Of a DNA stretch of 64,000 nucleotides, positions 46,001 through 57,699 are shown one piece after another. The DNA is taken from the NCBI RefSeq assembly GCF_949987515.2, contig NC_082702.1:53909600-53973599 (forward strand), given 5' to 3'. This DNA comes from Delphinus delphis. Taxonomy: Eukaryota > Chordata > Mammalia > Artiodactyla > Delphinidae. Positions within the stretch are counted from its first letter, which is position 1. Each line of letters opens with the position of its first letter. The translations under genes and the position numbers were made by a program. The notes below the pieces were generated by a model. That model was not told the DNA's origin, made no database searches, and was given only the letters and a program-made list of their open reading frames with translations.

Positions 46001-47170
46001 GTGGGTATGTAACACATCAGGTGGTTATACATGCTGGGAATAAAAATGGAGCAGATTAAAGATGCAGAGAGTGATGGAAGCAGCTGCGTGGTCCAGGCAG
46101 GCCTCACCTGGAGTTGACATTTGCAGGGAGGCCTGATGGAAGGTCTGAGGGCAAGAATGCTGTCGTTCCTTCTCAGGTATCCTTGACATCAGGGGTTCTC
46201 ATCCAGGGTGACTGTGCCCCCCCAGGCGACATCTGGCAATGCCTGGAGACATTTTTGGTTGCCCAACTTGGTGCTACTGGCATCTAGTGGGTCGAGGTGG
46301 GAGATGTTACTCAACCTCCTAGAAGGCACAGGACAGACCCCATGTGTCATGCTTTGCAGGCACCAGCATGGGGCTGGCCTCTTAGAGGATCTGGTTTGTT
46401 CACTGAAATACTCATCAGGCTTGAATAGACAAGAGGTCTGTTCATTTCTAGGGCACAGCAGCACGGGATACTGTCCCTGTCCTTATAAAGCTCTTGGTCT
46501 AGTTGGAGATGATGATTTGTAACAAGATACCTACACCACCATGGGACAAGGGCAGGGCCAGGGACAACCTTACAGAGCGTGGCCATCAAAGCAAGTGATG
46601 AAGAATGAGGAGGAGTGTTAGCCAGGGGACAGGAGGGGGCAGGGCAGGAGAGTGTTCCGGAGAGAGGGGGCAAAAGAGCTTTAGCTGCTTTGGAGAAGTG
46701 GGACAGTGACTCCTGAGGGAAATAGGAAATGGACTTGACTAGCGAGGAAGGGGGGACCGAATGCCAAGGAATGAGCTTAGATGTAATAGCCCTTGGTGAC
46801 GGGCAGACGTTAGAGTATTTCAGGCTGAAGAGTGACACGATCAGATTTGAATTTTGCCCAGACCGCTCTGCTTGCCAGTGGAGGACAGTGAGAGACAGCG
46901 AGTCCTGTCCCTGGGTCTCTGAAGCCAGAGTGGCACAAGTCAGATAAATGACGTCCTCTCCAGGAAGACCTGCGTGGTGAATTCAAACTCATGGTGAAGA
47001 CATTAAATATACCTTTGGGTGAAATAAGTAGCAAGAATTGGGAGACCTGGTCCCACCAGGGCTTGCAGAGTAGGGTAAGGAGCTTGGATTTTATTCTAAG
47101 GAAGCCTAGGAGGGCTTTAAGCAAGGGAGTGACATCCAATTTGCATTCCAGGAGGATAAGATTTATTCGA
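46000..47170 (+). repeat. Unnamed old repeat, long copy interrupted by MER20
   Basis: It has GGGAGGCCTGATGGAAGG..., a MER20-like element (46190-46350), then GAGTGACACGATCAGATTTG and AAGGAGCTTGGATTTTATTC with GGGCTTTAAGCAAGGGAGTGACATCC. The last two motifs occur out of order, so at least two fragments are present. I cannot settle the Repbase family name; copies also occur at 23540, 24180, 29090 and 55800. Confidence 0.55.
46190..46350 (+). mobile_element. MER20-like hAT-Charlie element, 3' truncated
   Basis: CAGGGGTTCTCATCCAGGGTG, TGGCAATGCCTGGAGACATTTTTGGTTG and GCTACTGGCATCTAGTGGGT are the family's hallmark words. Confidence 0.85.
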
Positions 47171-47199
47171 GAAAGTCAACAATAACATTCAAATTGCCA

Positions 47200-47300
47200 T
47201 GAAATAGAAATTAATTCAAAAATGCATTCATTTGTTGAGAACCCACTACCTAGCAGGCACTGGGAGAGAGAGATAAAAGATAAACCCTGCCTTCCCCGAG
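47200..47300 (+). repeat. Unnamed old repeat, second head
   Basis: TTCATTTGTTGAGAACCCACTACCTAGCAGGCACTGGGAGAG and CCCTGCCTTCCCCGAGCTCA are a further copy of the repeat head. Confidence 0.5.
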
Positions 47301-47509
47301 CTCAGCCTTCAAGTTCCCTTCTAGACAGTAAACCAGAAAACCTCTTCTTATTCTAAATCCATGGGTGGAGGGGTGGGGAATGCTTTATGTGTTTGCCTGG
47401 TCCTTCCCATTTAGTTTGGCTCGATCTCCAGGCCAAGAGAGCATTCCCTGTTAAAATTCCAAGCTTTTAGTTCTGTCTTCTTTGTGAGTTTATCAGTGGG
47501 CTATCTCAA

Positions 47510-47720
47510 AATTGTTTATTAAACACTGTTGGCTGGAGCTGTTAGCTGTTGATTTGTTTGATTGGCAGCTGTTTTAGGATCTTTATTATGAAGCAGGCTT
47601 ATCTTGTTCTTGCAATAAGGTGTTATGTGGCAAAAGATCATTTCCATATTAATTTTCTTTCTTCTGAAGGTATGGATATTTGCATAATGGACTCCTTTAA
47701 GCAAAGTCCATGTTTCTGGT
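47510..47720. other. AT-rich repeat-free block, possible conserved noncoding element
   Basis: It has no repeat words I know, contains GTTGATTTGTTTGATTG (forkhead-type TGTTTG words) and ATATTTGCATAATG, and sits between old repeats. Confidence 0.25.
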
Positions 47721-48171
47721 ACCATGTTGGAAAGATGACATGCTTGCTAAAGGAGCTTGATTGTGTTCTGTCATTTGTAGATGCTCATTCCCTGCCTGCA
47801 GCTGGGGTCAAACTGAGCCTTGGTCAGTGTGCCAGACCAGGCACTCCAAAGGTGGGATAAAGTGAAAGACAGGAGAGAAGGCATCCTCATTAAATGATGG
47901 CTTAGCAGGCCAAACATTAATGGATCCAAGACTAGGTTGACGATGTTTGACAATGAGAAGTCGGGAGGAGAGCCCTGTGTCCTTCCAAAGTGGATCATAC
48001 CCTCCTGGCTTGGGGTGCGCATTGAGTCAATGGCTAACACCTGGGGGACGGCACAGGTAAAGGTGGTAGACCCAAGGTAGAGGTCTTCAGCAGCTGGTCA
48101 TAAAGGCTCAGAAACCTGGGGGACTGGCATTTCACAATTTGTAATGCATTTTCTATTCCTTTTGAGTTTTT

Positions 48172-48783
48172 TTTGTTTTGTTTTTGTTTTAACATCTTTC
48201 TTGGAGTACAGTTGCTTTACAATGGTGTGTTAGTTTCTGCTGTATAACAAAGTGAATCAGCTATATGTAGACATATATCCCCATATCTCCTCCCTCTTGT
48301 GTCTCCCTCCCACCCTCCCTATCCCACCCCTCTAGGTGGTCACAAAGCACCAAGCTGATCTCCCCGTGTGATGCAGCTGCTTCCCACTAGCTATCTATTT
48401 TACATTTTGTAGTGTATATATGTCCATGCCACTCTCTCACTTGATCCCAGCTTAGCCTCCCCCCTCCCCATGTCCTCAAGTCCATTCTCTATGTCTGCAT
48501 CTTTATTCCTGTCCTGCCCCTGGGTTCTTCAGAACCTTTTTTTTTTTTTTTTTTAGATTCCATATATATGCGTTAGCATACGGTATTTGTTTTTCTCTTT
48601 CTGACTTACTTCACTCTGTTTGACAGACTCTAGGTCCATCCACCTCACTACAGATAACTCAATTTTGTTCCTTTTTATAGGCTGAGTAATATTCCATTGT
48701 ATATACATGCCACATCTTCTTCATCCATTCCTCTGTTGATGGACACTCAGGTTGCTTCCATGTCCCGGCTGGAGAAAAGGGAA
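48172..48783 (-). mobile_element. L1 3' end with perfect target duplication
   Basis: It is the reverse complement of the L1 copy at 6985: poly(T), 3'UTR, an 18-T run at 48537-48554, then the ORF2 end. A perfect 15-bp duplication, TCCTTTTGAGTTTTT, flanks it at 48157-48171 and 48784-48798. It is antisense to CDH13. Confidence 0.95.
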
Positions 48784-49519
48784 TCCTTTTGAGTTTTTAA
48801 TGCAGAGCCTAATCCTGAACTCTACGTCACCTTAGTTCCTGTTTAGTGTTTCTTACTCTCTTTTATGTGAGGCTCTCTGTTAATTACCAGAAGTATTTAG
48901 TCTCTGCCCGCCTACAGAAAAAGTTTGGTGACCTCTGAACTAGATGGGCTGTCATGGCCCTTAGGAATTGGCAGCTCCATAGTCCTTTGACAACCTGAGA
49001 GCAGTTTTTGAGACCATAGTCAGTCCTGAAAGGGAGCTTATACATTTCCCTTTTCTGGAGATTTCCAAGGAAAGGCTAAATTTGTGGGGGTGCTGTCAGG
49101 CTCAGAGGTGAACTAACTCCACTGAGACAGGCTCCCCAGAGGCATTTTCATGGAGATGCAGTGAACCCCACTTCTAGATCAAGGGCAGGGGCTGCCTGAG
49201 TGTGTCTGCACTCTGCTTCCTGAATAAATTAAATAGTGGTTAGAAAAGGCTTTGCAAAGGGAGAATGACCATGCAGATGCCGTGTATAAGATGAAGCTTA
49301 TCCTTGCTTCCCTTACCCGGCAAGTTTCCCTTGGGAGCATCGCATTGCTCGGGGGCTCGAGGCAGGCTGGGGCTGTCCAGCCCGTGGGCTGCACCTGAGG
49401 CCAACTCTTACTCTCGAAGTAACAGAATAAGCACAACCACGGTGATGCTGAGACTGTCGCTTTGGGGGTTCACTCTGCCCTCACTACCCTGGCATTGACT
49501 CAGTGTGTTAGGTAACCAG

Positions 49520-49870
49520 TGTTAGTTTCCTGTTTCTGCCATAACAAATGATCACAAGCTTGGCGGCTTAAAACAACACAGATCTGTTACCTTCCAGTTC
49601 TTGAGGTGAGAAGTCAAATAGGGGTCTCCCTGGGCTAAAATCAAGGTGTCAGCAGGAAGGGCTGGTTCCTTCTGGAGCCTCTAGGGGAGTCGGTTTCCTT
49701 GCCTTTTCCGGCTTCGAGAGGCCCTGGCCTTCCTTGGCCTGTGGCCTCTTCCTCCGTCTTCACAGCTGGCAATGGTGAGGTGAGTCCGCGCACACTGTTT
49801 TCCCTCCCCTTCCCTCTCCCACTTGTAAGGACCCTGTGACCACATTGGGACCACCTGGATTATCCAGAAA
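49520..49870 (+). repeat. Old mammal-wide repeat ('gtaacaaattaccacaaact' class)
   Basis: GTTAGTTTCCTGTTTCTGCCATAACAAATGATCACAAGCTTGGCGGCTTAAAACAACAC and the later TAAAATCAAGGTGTCAGCAGG and TTCCTTGCCTTTTCCGGCTTC are a well-known repeat layout whose Repbase name I cannot fix. Confidence 0.7.
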
Positions 49871-49904
49871 AATCTTATTCTAAATTCAGCTGATAGGAAG
49901 TAAA

Positions 49905-49990
49905 GGCAAAGAGCAGGTTAGGAATCAATCCAAGGTTACACAGCTGGTAAGTGATAGATGATCTCACCTTTGGCCCCAGTTACTGTCACT
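49905..49990 (+). mobile_element. MIR fragment
   Basis: CAAGGTTACACAGCTGGTAAGTGATAG is the MIR 3' half. Confidence 0.6.
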
Positions 49991-50689
49991 CTAGAACCTG
50001 GGGACAGAGGGCATAGCCGGTAGTGTGAGCACAGGGCTCCCCTCTTTTGCTGGCTGTAGATCGGGTGATAACGGGAGGGAGAGGTAACTCACAGCCGACC
50101 CTCAGTGGCACCCCTGTGATTCCCTTTCTTAAGGTCAGAGGCAGATTGTCGTTTCTCTGATGTGTTTTCCTACCAGAACTTAAATGTTCCAGCTTCTTTC
50201 ACGCTTTGCTCGTTTCCCTTCTTGAAGTGTCATCTTGATGTTGTTTGAGGATCGTTTTCTTCAGAACAAGTGAGGAACAAGGAACAGTTGGACACTTGAT
50301 TTCTGTTTGCGCCTGAAGCGGCCTCGGGCTCAGAGCTGCTTTGGCTCTATCACTTAGCACGCGGTGCTGCTCTGAGGCCTTCTTTTCCACAGGCGAGGCA
50401 GGGGCAGTGGCTGGAGTGTTAATTCCTCAGCCTCAGGAGGCAGGTCCCTCGCACCTGGTCTTGACCCCAGGCTAGCCGTCGCCACAGGGGAAAGCGCCCT
50501 GGTGTTGGACCCAGTCAGCTCCGAGTCCAGGTTCCTGCCCCAGTGCAACCCACACAACGTAGCCACAGCCAAGCTCCACCTCACACTGTGTCCAGCTCAG
50601 ATGAAGCCCCTTTCTTCAAAGCACACTAGGGATTTGAGAGTGAACAAAACACATCTGCTGCTCCCTCAGGAACCTTGAAGGAAGAGACT

Positions 50690-50820
50690 GTTTTTGTGCA
50701 TTTTTCACTTGGAGAAACGAAGTCTTAGGGAAGTGTCAGGAAGCAGGTCACACAGCCGGTAGGTGACACAGTCAGGTGACAGACCCACTTCTTTCCCATC
50801 CAGAGTCCAGGCTCCACACA
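50690..50820 (+). mobile_element. MIR fragment
   Basis: ACTTGGAGAAACGAAGTCTTAGGGAAG and GTCACACAGCCGGTAGGTGACA are MIR words. Confidence 0.6.
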
Positions 50821-50868
50821 CTGGGTCTGTCACACAGCATTTAAATGCTGGGTTTGCTCACTGTAAAC

Positions 50869-51082
50869 CAGTGGTTCTCATTTAGGACTCATATTGGCCC
50901 CCAGGGGACAGTTGGCCATGTTGGGAGACATTTTTGGTTAGTACAACTGGGGGAGGGATGCTACTGGCTTCTCGACGGTAGTGACCAGGAATGCCACTAA
51001 CCATCCTACAATTCACGGGACAGTCCTCACCACAAAGGATGGTGCAGCCCCAAATGCCATAATAGCACGCTGGGAAACTCTG
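50869..51082 (+). mobile_element. MER20-like hAT element, complete, inside a MIR
   Basis: Ends CAGTGGTTCTCA and CTGGGAAACTCTG, with CCCAGGGGACAGTTGGCCATG and GAGACATTTTTGGTTAGTACAACTGGGG. An 8-bp duplication with two mismatches, CTGTAAAC and GTGTAAAA, lies at 50861-50868 and 51083-51090. Confidence 0.88.
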
Positions 51083-51170
51083 GTGTAAAATGAGAATAGG
51101 AAAACCTACCCTATGGGGTTGCTGTGAGCTTTGAAGGTGGTAACGTATGTGCTCAAACATGGTAAGCCTT
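51083..51170 (+). mobile_element. MIR fragment, continuation after MER20
   Basis: TGTAAAATGAGAATAGGAAAACC and GGGGTTGCTGTGAGC are the MIR 3' half. Confidence 0.75.
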
Positions 51171-51299
51171 CTGCCTACCAAGCCCTCTTTTCACCACCCA
51201 GACTTCATTTTAGCCGGAATCTTGATATGCTGGGGGCTCCACCTGTCCAGAGATCCCCCCTTAATTCTGAGAAGCAACCAGTAATAGGGTTCTAGAAGA

Positions 51300-51830
51300 A
51301 CTCACCAGTGCTCATTTTTAATTCTGCATGGTGTTTTAATTTTTGTTTTTCCTCATTGTGGAAGACAAATTCCATTTCCTTACTCCTGAGGGAAAACTAA
51401 TTCCAGCAAAGACTATTTGTCTTTGGTACCTTAAGATCTAGATAATTTACTGCAAGTTTATTTTTATTGAAAATTATGTAGATATTATTCAGAAACACAA
51501 TTTCCAACTATACGGCACATTTAAGCAGATTATATTTTAACTGCTAATACATACACTGAGGATATATGCTGGAATGTGCATTTCTTAAGGATACCTTTTT
51601 TTTATGACTCTCTGCCTTTGAGATCCTCAAACTTGTGTGCTATGAAGTGCTGAAGGATTCAGATATTTTCCAAATGAAAATTGTGTTATTATAAGTTACG
51701 AGTTGTTACCATTCGGCTGCAATTCAAACTCATGACACTTTATATAGCCTATATGATTAATTCAGAAATAATTTGCATTTAAATGCGTTTAAGATATTTA
51801 ACTTGTGATTCAAAATGTACCTATTTTAAG
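51300..51830. other. 530-bp AT-rich repeat-free block, possible conserved noncoding element
   Basis: This is the longest low-GC block with no repeat family I can name. Words such as TAATTTACTGC, TTAATTCAGAAATAATTTGCATTTAAATGC and TGATTAATTCAG give homeodomain- and octamer-type sites. Conservation is not testable here. Confidence 0.35.
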
Positions 51831-51967
51831 CCTGGTAGAAACACTCCAGTCTCTAAAGTGTGTTGACAGCCCCCCCATTACATAGACCTAAGAAGGATTC
51901 AGATATTAATATAGACTAGCTTTTTCAAACTGTTTGTGTAAAACAGAAGAACTGAGAGATGGCCCGA

Positions 51968-51992
51968 AGACACAGACACACACACACACACA

Positions 51993-52030
<38 letters not shown>

Positions 52031-52060
52031 CACATCCACTCACTCACACACACATACACA
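51968..52060. repeat. (CA)n microsatellite, interrupted
   Basis: CA dinucleotides are broken by G insertions and followed by TATATA and CACT variants. Confidence 0.93.
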
Positions 52061-52499
52061 AAAGGGAGTTCTGTGCTCCCTTGGGAACAGTTGGGAAACA
52101 TTGAAAGTTTGAGAAACACTGAAAACTGTAATTGCTTCTTTGAAGTTCACAGTGCACCTTTGACACAGTATAGACATTTAGAAGGCCTGCAGTTGAGAAC
52201 TTATTTAAGCCAGCATATTCCGCACCTTTAAAAACTAAACCTCATAACAATGTTCTCCTATAAGAACTATTAAGCATTATAGAAATCACACTGTGGTTAA
52301 TGTTTCATGAGAAAAAATTTACGTAATGAGACCAGAAAGAAATGGTCAGGGTGGAAATGCCTGATGGATGCCAACATGCCTTCCTGAGATGCCACGTGTT
52401 CTGCCATCCTGGAAAAACAATTCTGGAGACAATTTGGCATCAACGTTCTCCATTAACATCGTGGAAACTAGGCTTCTCCCCCTTCCTGTTGTTTTAGCT

Positions 52500-52908
52500 A
52501 ATCAGGAGGTAAGGGAGTCCATGAACTGAGGGATGGATAAACCGATGTTGGTCATCCACTCAGTGGGCTATTACTAGCCATAAAAATGGAATGCAGTACT
52601 GATACGTGGTACAATGTGGATGAACCTCGGAAACATGCTGCTGAGTGAAAGAAGCCAGACATATTGCACGATTGCATGGATAGAAAATGTCTAGAAGAGG
52701 TAAATCATAGAAATAGAAAGCTGATTACTGGTGACAGCTCATGAGTACTGGGGTTTCCTTTCAGGATGATGAAAATGTTTTGGAACTAGATGATAATGGT
52801 GATTGCACAACACTGTGAATGCACTGAATGCCATTGAATTGGTCAGTTTAAAATGACTGATTGTATATTATGTGAATTTGACCTCAGTTTTTTTTTTTTT
52901 TTTTAATA
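52500..52908 (+). mobile_element. Old L1M 3' end
   Basis: TAGCCATAAAAATGGAATGCAGTACTGATACG, GGATGAACCTCGGAAACATGCTGCTGAG and GTGATTGCACAACACTGTGAATGCAC are the end of an old L1, followed by a T-run (52890-52905). Confidence 0.8.
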
Positions 52909-53549
52909 ATGGGAAATAAAAAATGGTGAGGAAGGCAAAAGTGAGAGGACAGGAAAACCCAGGTGTTAATACCAGGAGGGAGAGGGCAGGGCAGAAAGAA
53001 ATGGAGAAAATCAAGGGGGGATGTCCTGTACATTCTCAAAGACAGCCTGGGCACCTTGTCCATAGCTGACAATAATATGAAGAAATTACAGCCCAAGGAG
53101 ATAGATGTTGAGTACACACGAGTGGCCATTGAGAGAAAGAAGAGCAGCATCTGCCCAGCTCAACAGAGAGCTGACCAGCAGCCCAGACCATGGTGATGTT
53201 TTAATGATCGGAGCCTGGTGACCTACAAGTGTCTTTGCTCCCAAGGTGGAAGCAATGACCATGGAACTAACTAAGCTGGACTTTCAGGGCCCTTTCCTTA
53301 TTGTGGCCCCTTCCGAAGCCCTGTTCCCAGTGTTGTGTTTTGATTGCGTGCTCTTCTGCTTAGAGGAACCCCACCCCCGCCAACTGCATGATTTTCATCT
53401 TCTTCACAACCTGAATCAGTCTCTGTGACCATAGCCTAATGGAGCCGGGCTGAGGAACAGTTGCATTTCTATTTGAACATGGTCAACGCTCACATTCATT
53501 AATGCCTACTAAAAGGCAGGCACCTTATATATCGGAGGACTAGACGAGT

Positions 53550-53765
53550 GTGGTCCAGTAGAACTTTTTGCAGCGATGGAAGTGTTCTCTACCTATGCTG
53601 CCCGATATGGTAGCCACATAGATGGTAGTCTAATACAGTAACTACTGAGCACTGGAACTATGGCCAGTGCAACTATGAAACTGATTTTTTTTTCTTCTGT
53701 TTTAGTTAGTCTTAATTTAAATAACCACTTGGCTGATGGCTATGGTATTGGAAAGTGCAGATCTG
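53550..53765 (+). mobile_element. MER-class DNA element, second AGCCACATGTGG-family copy
   Basis: GGTCCAGTAGAACTTTTTGCAG, GATGGAAGTGTTCTCTACC and GATATGGTAGCCACATAG match the 1546 copy in the same order. Confidence 0.7.
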
Positions 53766-53784
53766 GGAAGTAGGGTGGGCGGAA

Positions 53785-54010
53785 GTGCTATCTTTAGCAT
53801 CACGCAGGTCTTTGGATATTAGTTTTACCTGTCACTAGCTATGTAATTTGAGGCAAGTTGCTTAATCTGTAAGGCTTGGTTTTCTCATCTATAAAAAGGT
53901 AGAAATGAGAGGACTTACTTGCTGGAACTGCTGGATGAAATGAGATATTGCCTGTTAAGTGCACAGGACTGGGCATCTAGTAAGTGCTTCCCTAAACATT
54001 ATTTGTGCCT
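53785..54010 (+). mobile_element. MIR
   Basis: ATGTAATTTGAGGCAAGTTGCTTAATC, GGTTTTCTCATCTATAAAAAGG and GGGCATCTAGTAAGTGCTTCC are MIR in order. Confidence 0.8.
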
Positions 54011-54019
54011 TTTGATACT

Positions 54020-54165
54020 GGTAGTTTATCTATGCTTTACACAGTGGTGTCTTGAATAAATGAGGGTTAGAGAGGTGAAATAACTATGCTCAGAGTCATA
54101 TAACCAGAAGGCAGAGAGAGGAATGGGAATTTATTACCATGTGTTCCGATGTCAAAGTCCATAGT
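54020..54165 (+). mobile_element. MIR, second copy
   Basis: GGTTAGAGAGGTGAAATAACTATGCTCAGAGTCATATAACC is MIR-like. Confidence 0.6.
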
Positions 54166-55799
54166 CTTACTGTTGCCCGGTGCTTCCTCCCCTTGGAAGC
54201 CTGGATACCAAGTTCATCTCCATCTGGAGAATGAGATGGGGACTGAGGAACGGGTCTTGTTTTTCCCTGTAAGCTGCTGCATTAAGTATGAGCTGCTCTG
54301 TTGTTTGTTGAGAGCAGATCTCTTGGAGGGGTTGAAATCCTAGAGAAGAAACATGAATGTGTGAGTGAGTGTCTATCTCCACAGTGATCTTTGTTTCATG
54401 GCCAGGTTGGTTGTAGCCGAGTAGCAGGCTAGACTAGCAGAGAAGACCCTGGTTTCTGTCATCTCGGCCACCTAAAGCTTCTGGTTGAGCCAGATTTTTC
54501 AGACATACTGTTTATTCAACCAATCTTTTTAAAAAAATATTTATTTACATTTATTCTTGATAAAGAAGTATCATTACAATACTAACTTTATTATTGAAGA
54601 AATATTTGTCTGAAAAGTGTATCTTTTATAGAAAGCCATCTTGGGTGATGCTTTCAGGGACTTATGAAGGATGTATAGGTCTAGAATTTTGTTTGTTGGT
54701 TGAAAGACTTGTTTTCTTTTTTAAACTTTGCAACTATACTCCAATTAAAAAAAAGAAAAAGAAACCAGTAGTTTAGTTCGGCACAAATGTTTTATAACAC
54801 TTAACTATTCCAAAAATGATCAATAATGACATTTTCTATTCAGTAAAGGAAACTAAACATAAAGAAAATGATTCCAAAGTTATTCAACCGATCTTGATTC
54901 ATGTTTTTAGACCTTGAACATCCCCTTTTGAATGCTTTTTCATCATGCTATATAAATTGCCTCTAAGTCCTAGAAAACTAGGTCTGGCATAGAGGCAAGA
55001 CAGTCTTCTTTCATTCCAACTTTGCTTATAAAGAGCATATGCACCCCGCTGTCCACACCTCAGAGCTAAGAGTAAATTTGGGTTTGGAGTGAATTACATT
55101 CAGATCTGAGAGATGAATCAGCCATTGCAAAATGACCTGTGTGTGCTCTTACTCGCATCTCGGTTGCGTTCTCAGGAAAGCTTAAGGAGCTAGAATCAGT
55201 GCTGGTCTAGGGCTAAGGCTTCCCTTCCTACTCTAAACACAGTGCCTGCCTCGTCATCCTGGCTCTTTAACAGCCCTGCTCATGTCATTCTTAAGAGAAA
55301 TAGAGTAAGGTTTCATTAACGAGAGAGATCAGTGGTAGTTCAGTTATAAGTTATCACTGCAGAGGGAGAGCAGCAGGGTTAGCTCCTTGAGTTGGAAATA
55401 AAAAAGATGAATGGGAAGAGGAAACGAGGTTAGCGCTTCACTGCCTGGATACTTTGCCGTGGATGCCCGAGAAGAGAGAGGAGAACCCTTTCTAAACACA
55501 GATGGTATACCAAAGGCAATTAATATTTTGTAACCTGCAAAAGATGCACTTGCCACGTTAAGATTCACAGACCTCTCTCCAATGCCATGACCCCAGCATG
55601 GTCGTATTTTGTGATCAGTCAAGCTGGGGGCATCACGCTGGCTGACTCACAACAACTGCATGGAACTGTAAGCCTCCCCAAAGGTTCTGGGGCTCCCAGC
55701 GCGTGAAGAAGACAGGACAGTGTGGCATCATTCTGGTCAATCTACTTCCTGTGACAGATCTGCTTATTCTGAAGTGTACTTGTCTTTTCCACCTGCCCC

Positions 55800-56780
55800 A
55801 CACATTCACTTATTCACACATTCATTAATTCAACAGATGATTACTCAGCTGCTACGACCTGTCAGATAGTGTTCAAGGCACTAAACAATGACCCAGGGTT
55901 CCTGCTCTCAGGGAACTTACAGCAGCAGAGCTGACGGGGGAGGATAAATGCCCCTGAACGACATTAAATAGTGTGGGGAGGATGGGGAAGGCAGGACATG
56001 AGCAATCTCCTATTTCATATGAGACGGTCCTGGCTGGCCTTTGTGAAGAGGAGACATTTCAGCAGAGACCTGATGAAAGAGAAGGATGTGAGCTATGCAG
56101 ATAGCTGTAGGGAAAGAGAGCCACACAGATGAACAGCAGCCAGGTTGGGGGCAGAGAGTGTTACAAAAGATAGGGTCCTACAGTCTGGGAGGGAGCTCAG
56201 GGAAAAGCTTATGTGAAGATTTTTAGCGGCTCTGCCTTGGCCGGGGTGCCACCGATTTCCCCCCCAGGGCCTGGGCCCCCTTTTAACTGTCATGACAGCA
56301 AGTGCAAAGGCCCTGGGGTGGAAGTGAGCTTGATATGTTTAAGGAAGATGGGAGAGAGGGGAGATCATGCAGGGCCTTGTAGGCCTTTGCATGGACTCTG
56401 GACTCTGGGTAAAATGGGAAGCATTGAAGGTTTTGAGCAGAGGCAGGATGCAATGTGACATGTTTTTTCCCAGGAATCCTGGCAGGGCCATGGCAAATAG
56501 GCTGAAGGGGGCTGTAGAGGAAACAGAGCTAGACAGGAGGCTATAGCAGTAAGTCAGGTGGGAGAGGGCGGAGCATGGATTAGGGTGGCCCAGGTGGAGG
56601 TGATAAGAAGGAGTTGGATATGACATACATCTTGAAGAGAGAGACAACAGAGTTTACGGCTGGATTAAAAGTAGGATGTAAAAGAAAGAAGCATTGAAGG
56701 TAATTAGGAGATTTTTGTCTTTTGCCAAAAGGAAGGCCAGATTGCCATTTACTGAGGTGGGGATGGCTGAAAGGAACAGG
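55800..56780 (+). repeat. Unnamed old repeat, longest copy
   Basis: TTCATTAATTCAACAGATGATTACTCAGC, CTCAGGGAACTTACAGCAG, GCAAGTGCAAAGGCCCTGGGG, CATGCAGGGCCTTGTAGGCC, GGAAGCATTGAAGGTTTTGAGCAGAGGC and GAGGCTATAGCAGTAAGTCAGG follow one another in the order I know for this high-copy mammalian repeat. Confidence 0.7.
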
Positions 56781-57154
56781 TGAACAGAAGAATACCATGT
56801 CATATGCAGATGCCATTAGAAAAATAGGTTGGTCATCTTCTGGTGCTAAAGAATTTCTTCCAAAATTTTCTGAGTTGCAACCAGTGTAAACCCAAACCAA
56901 GGTTTACTAAATCAGATATGTTTGGAGCAGGTGAATGGCCCAGTCAGGGTGGGCTGGGCTTATAGGGTGTGGAGAAGGCCCAGGTAGAGCAAGCCTGTCA
57001 TCGTCAGTCACACGAACCACTGTGGCTTCAGGGAGTTAGATCAGCACAAGAGGATCCCCATGGAATAGGCAGAAGTCTGTGTCCCAGGGAGACAGAGCAA
57101 CACTTGGGGAAATTCCTAGAAAGTCATTGTTTTAGAGGATTGCCTTCTTGGGAA

Positions 57155-57530
57155 CTATATTAGTCAGCTTGAGCTGTCGTTAACGAAATACCACAGACTG
57201 GAGAACTTAATACCACAGTTCTGGAGGCCAGAAGTCCAAGATCAAGGTGTTGGCAGGGTTGGTTTCTCGAGAGGCATCTCTCCTTGGCTTGCAGACAGTT
57301 GTCTTCTCACCATGTGCTCACATAGCCTTTTTTCTGTTTGTGCACTTAGGGTATCTCTCCCTCTACTTATAACGACACCAGTCAGACTGGATTAGGGCCC
57401 ACCCCTTATGACCCCGTCTCACCTTAACTAACCCCTTTAAAGTTCCTATCTAAGTCTCCAAATACATTCGTATTGGGGGTTAAGACTCCAACATATGAAC
57501 TGAAGAGACACAGTTTGGTCCATAACAGAG
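57155..57530 (+). repeat. Old mammal-wide repeat, second copy of the 49520 type
   Basis: ATATTAGTCAGCTTGAGCTGTCG, ACAGTTCTGGAGGCCAGAAGTCC, AGATCAAGGTGTTGGCAGGG and TGGTCCATAACAG belong to the same class as 49520-49870. Confidence 0.7.
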
Positions 57531-57699
57531 ATGTACGTTGATGAAGATTCTGAGGCTGCCTCCAGATCAACAGGAAAGAGAACCACGATCATTGACAGTG
57601 TCTCTCTCAGGGAAATAGACGCTCATGCCACTTGCACACTCTCCCTAGCTGAGCTGGCTTCTCATCTTCCCTGGCTCAGATGGAAATACCTTCAAAAAC

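Noticed and set aside
46347..46838. A 163-aa minus-strand ORF, the longest in the window
   Set aside because: It runs across old repeat sequence and a MER20 edge and has no domain I recognise; this length is expected by chance in 64 kb.
51968..52060. Regulatory tandem array
   Set aside because: It is an ordinary interrupted CA microsatellite.
54700..54775. Possible recent L1 or SINE tail (ACTATACTCCAATTAAAAAAAAG)
   Set aside because: Only the last 25 bases resemble an L1 end; the preceding sequence does not match, so it was not annotated.
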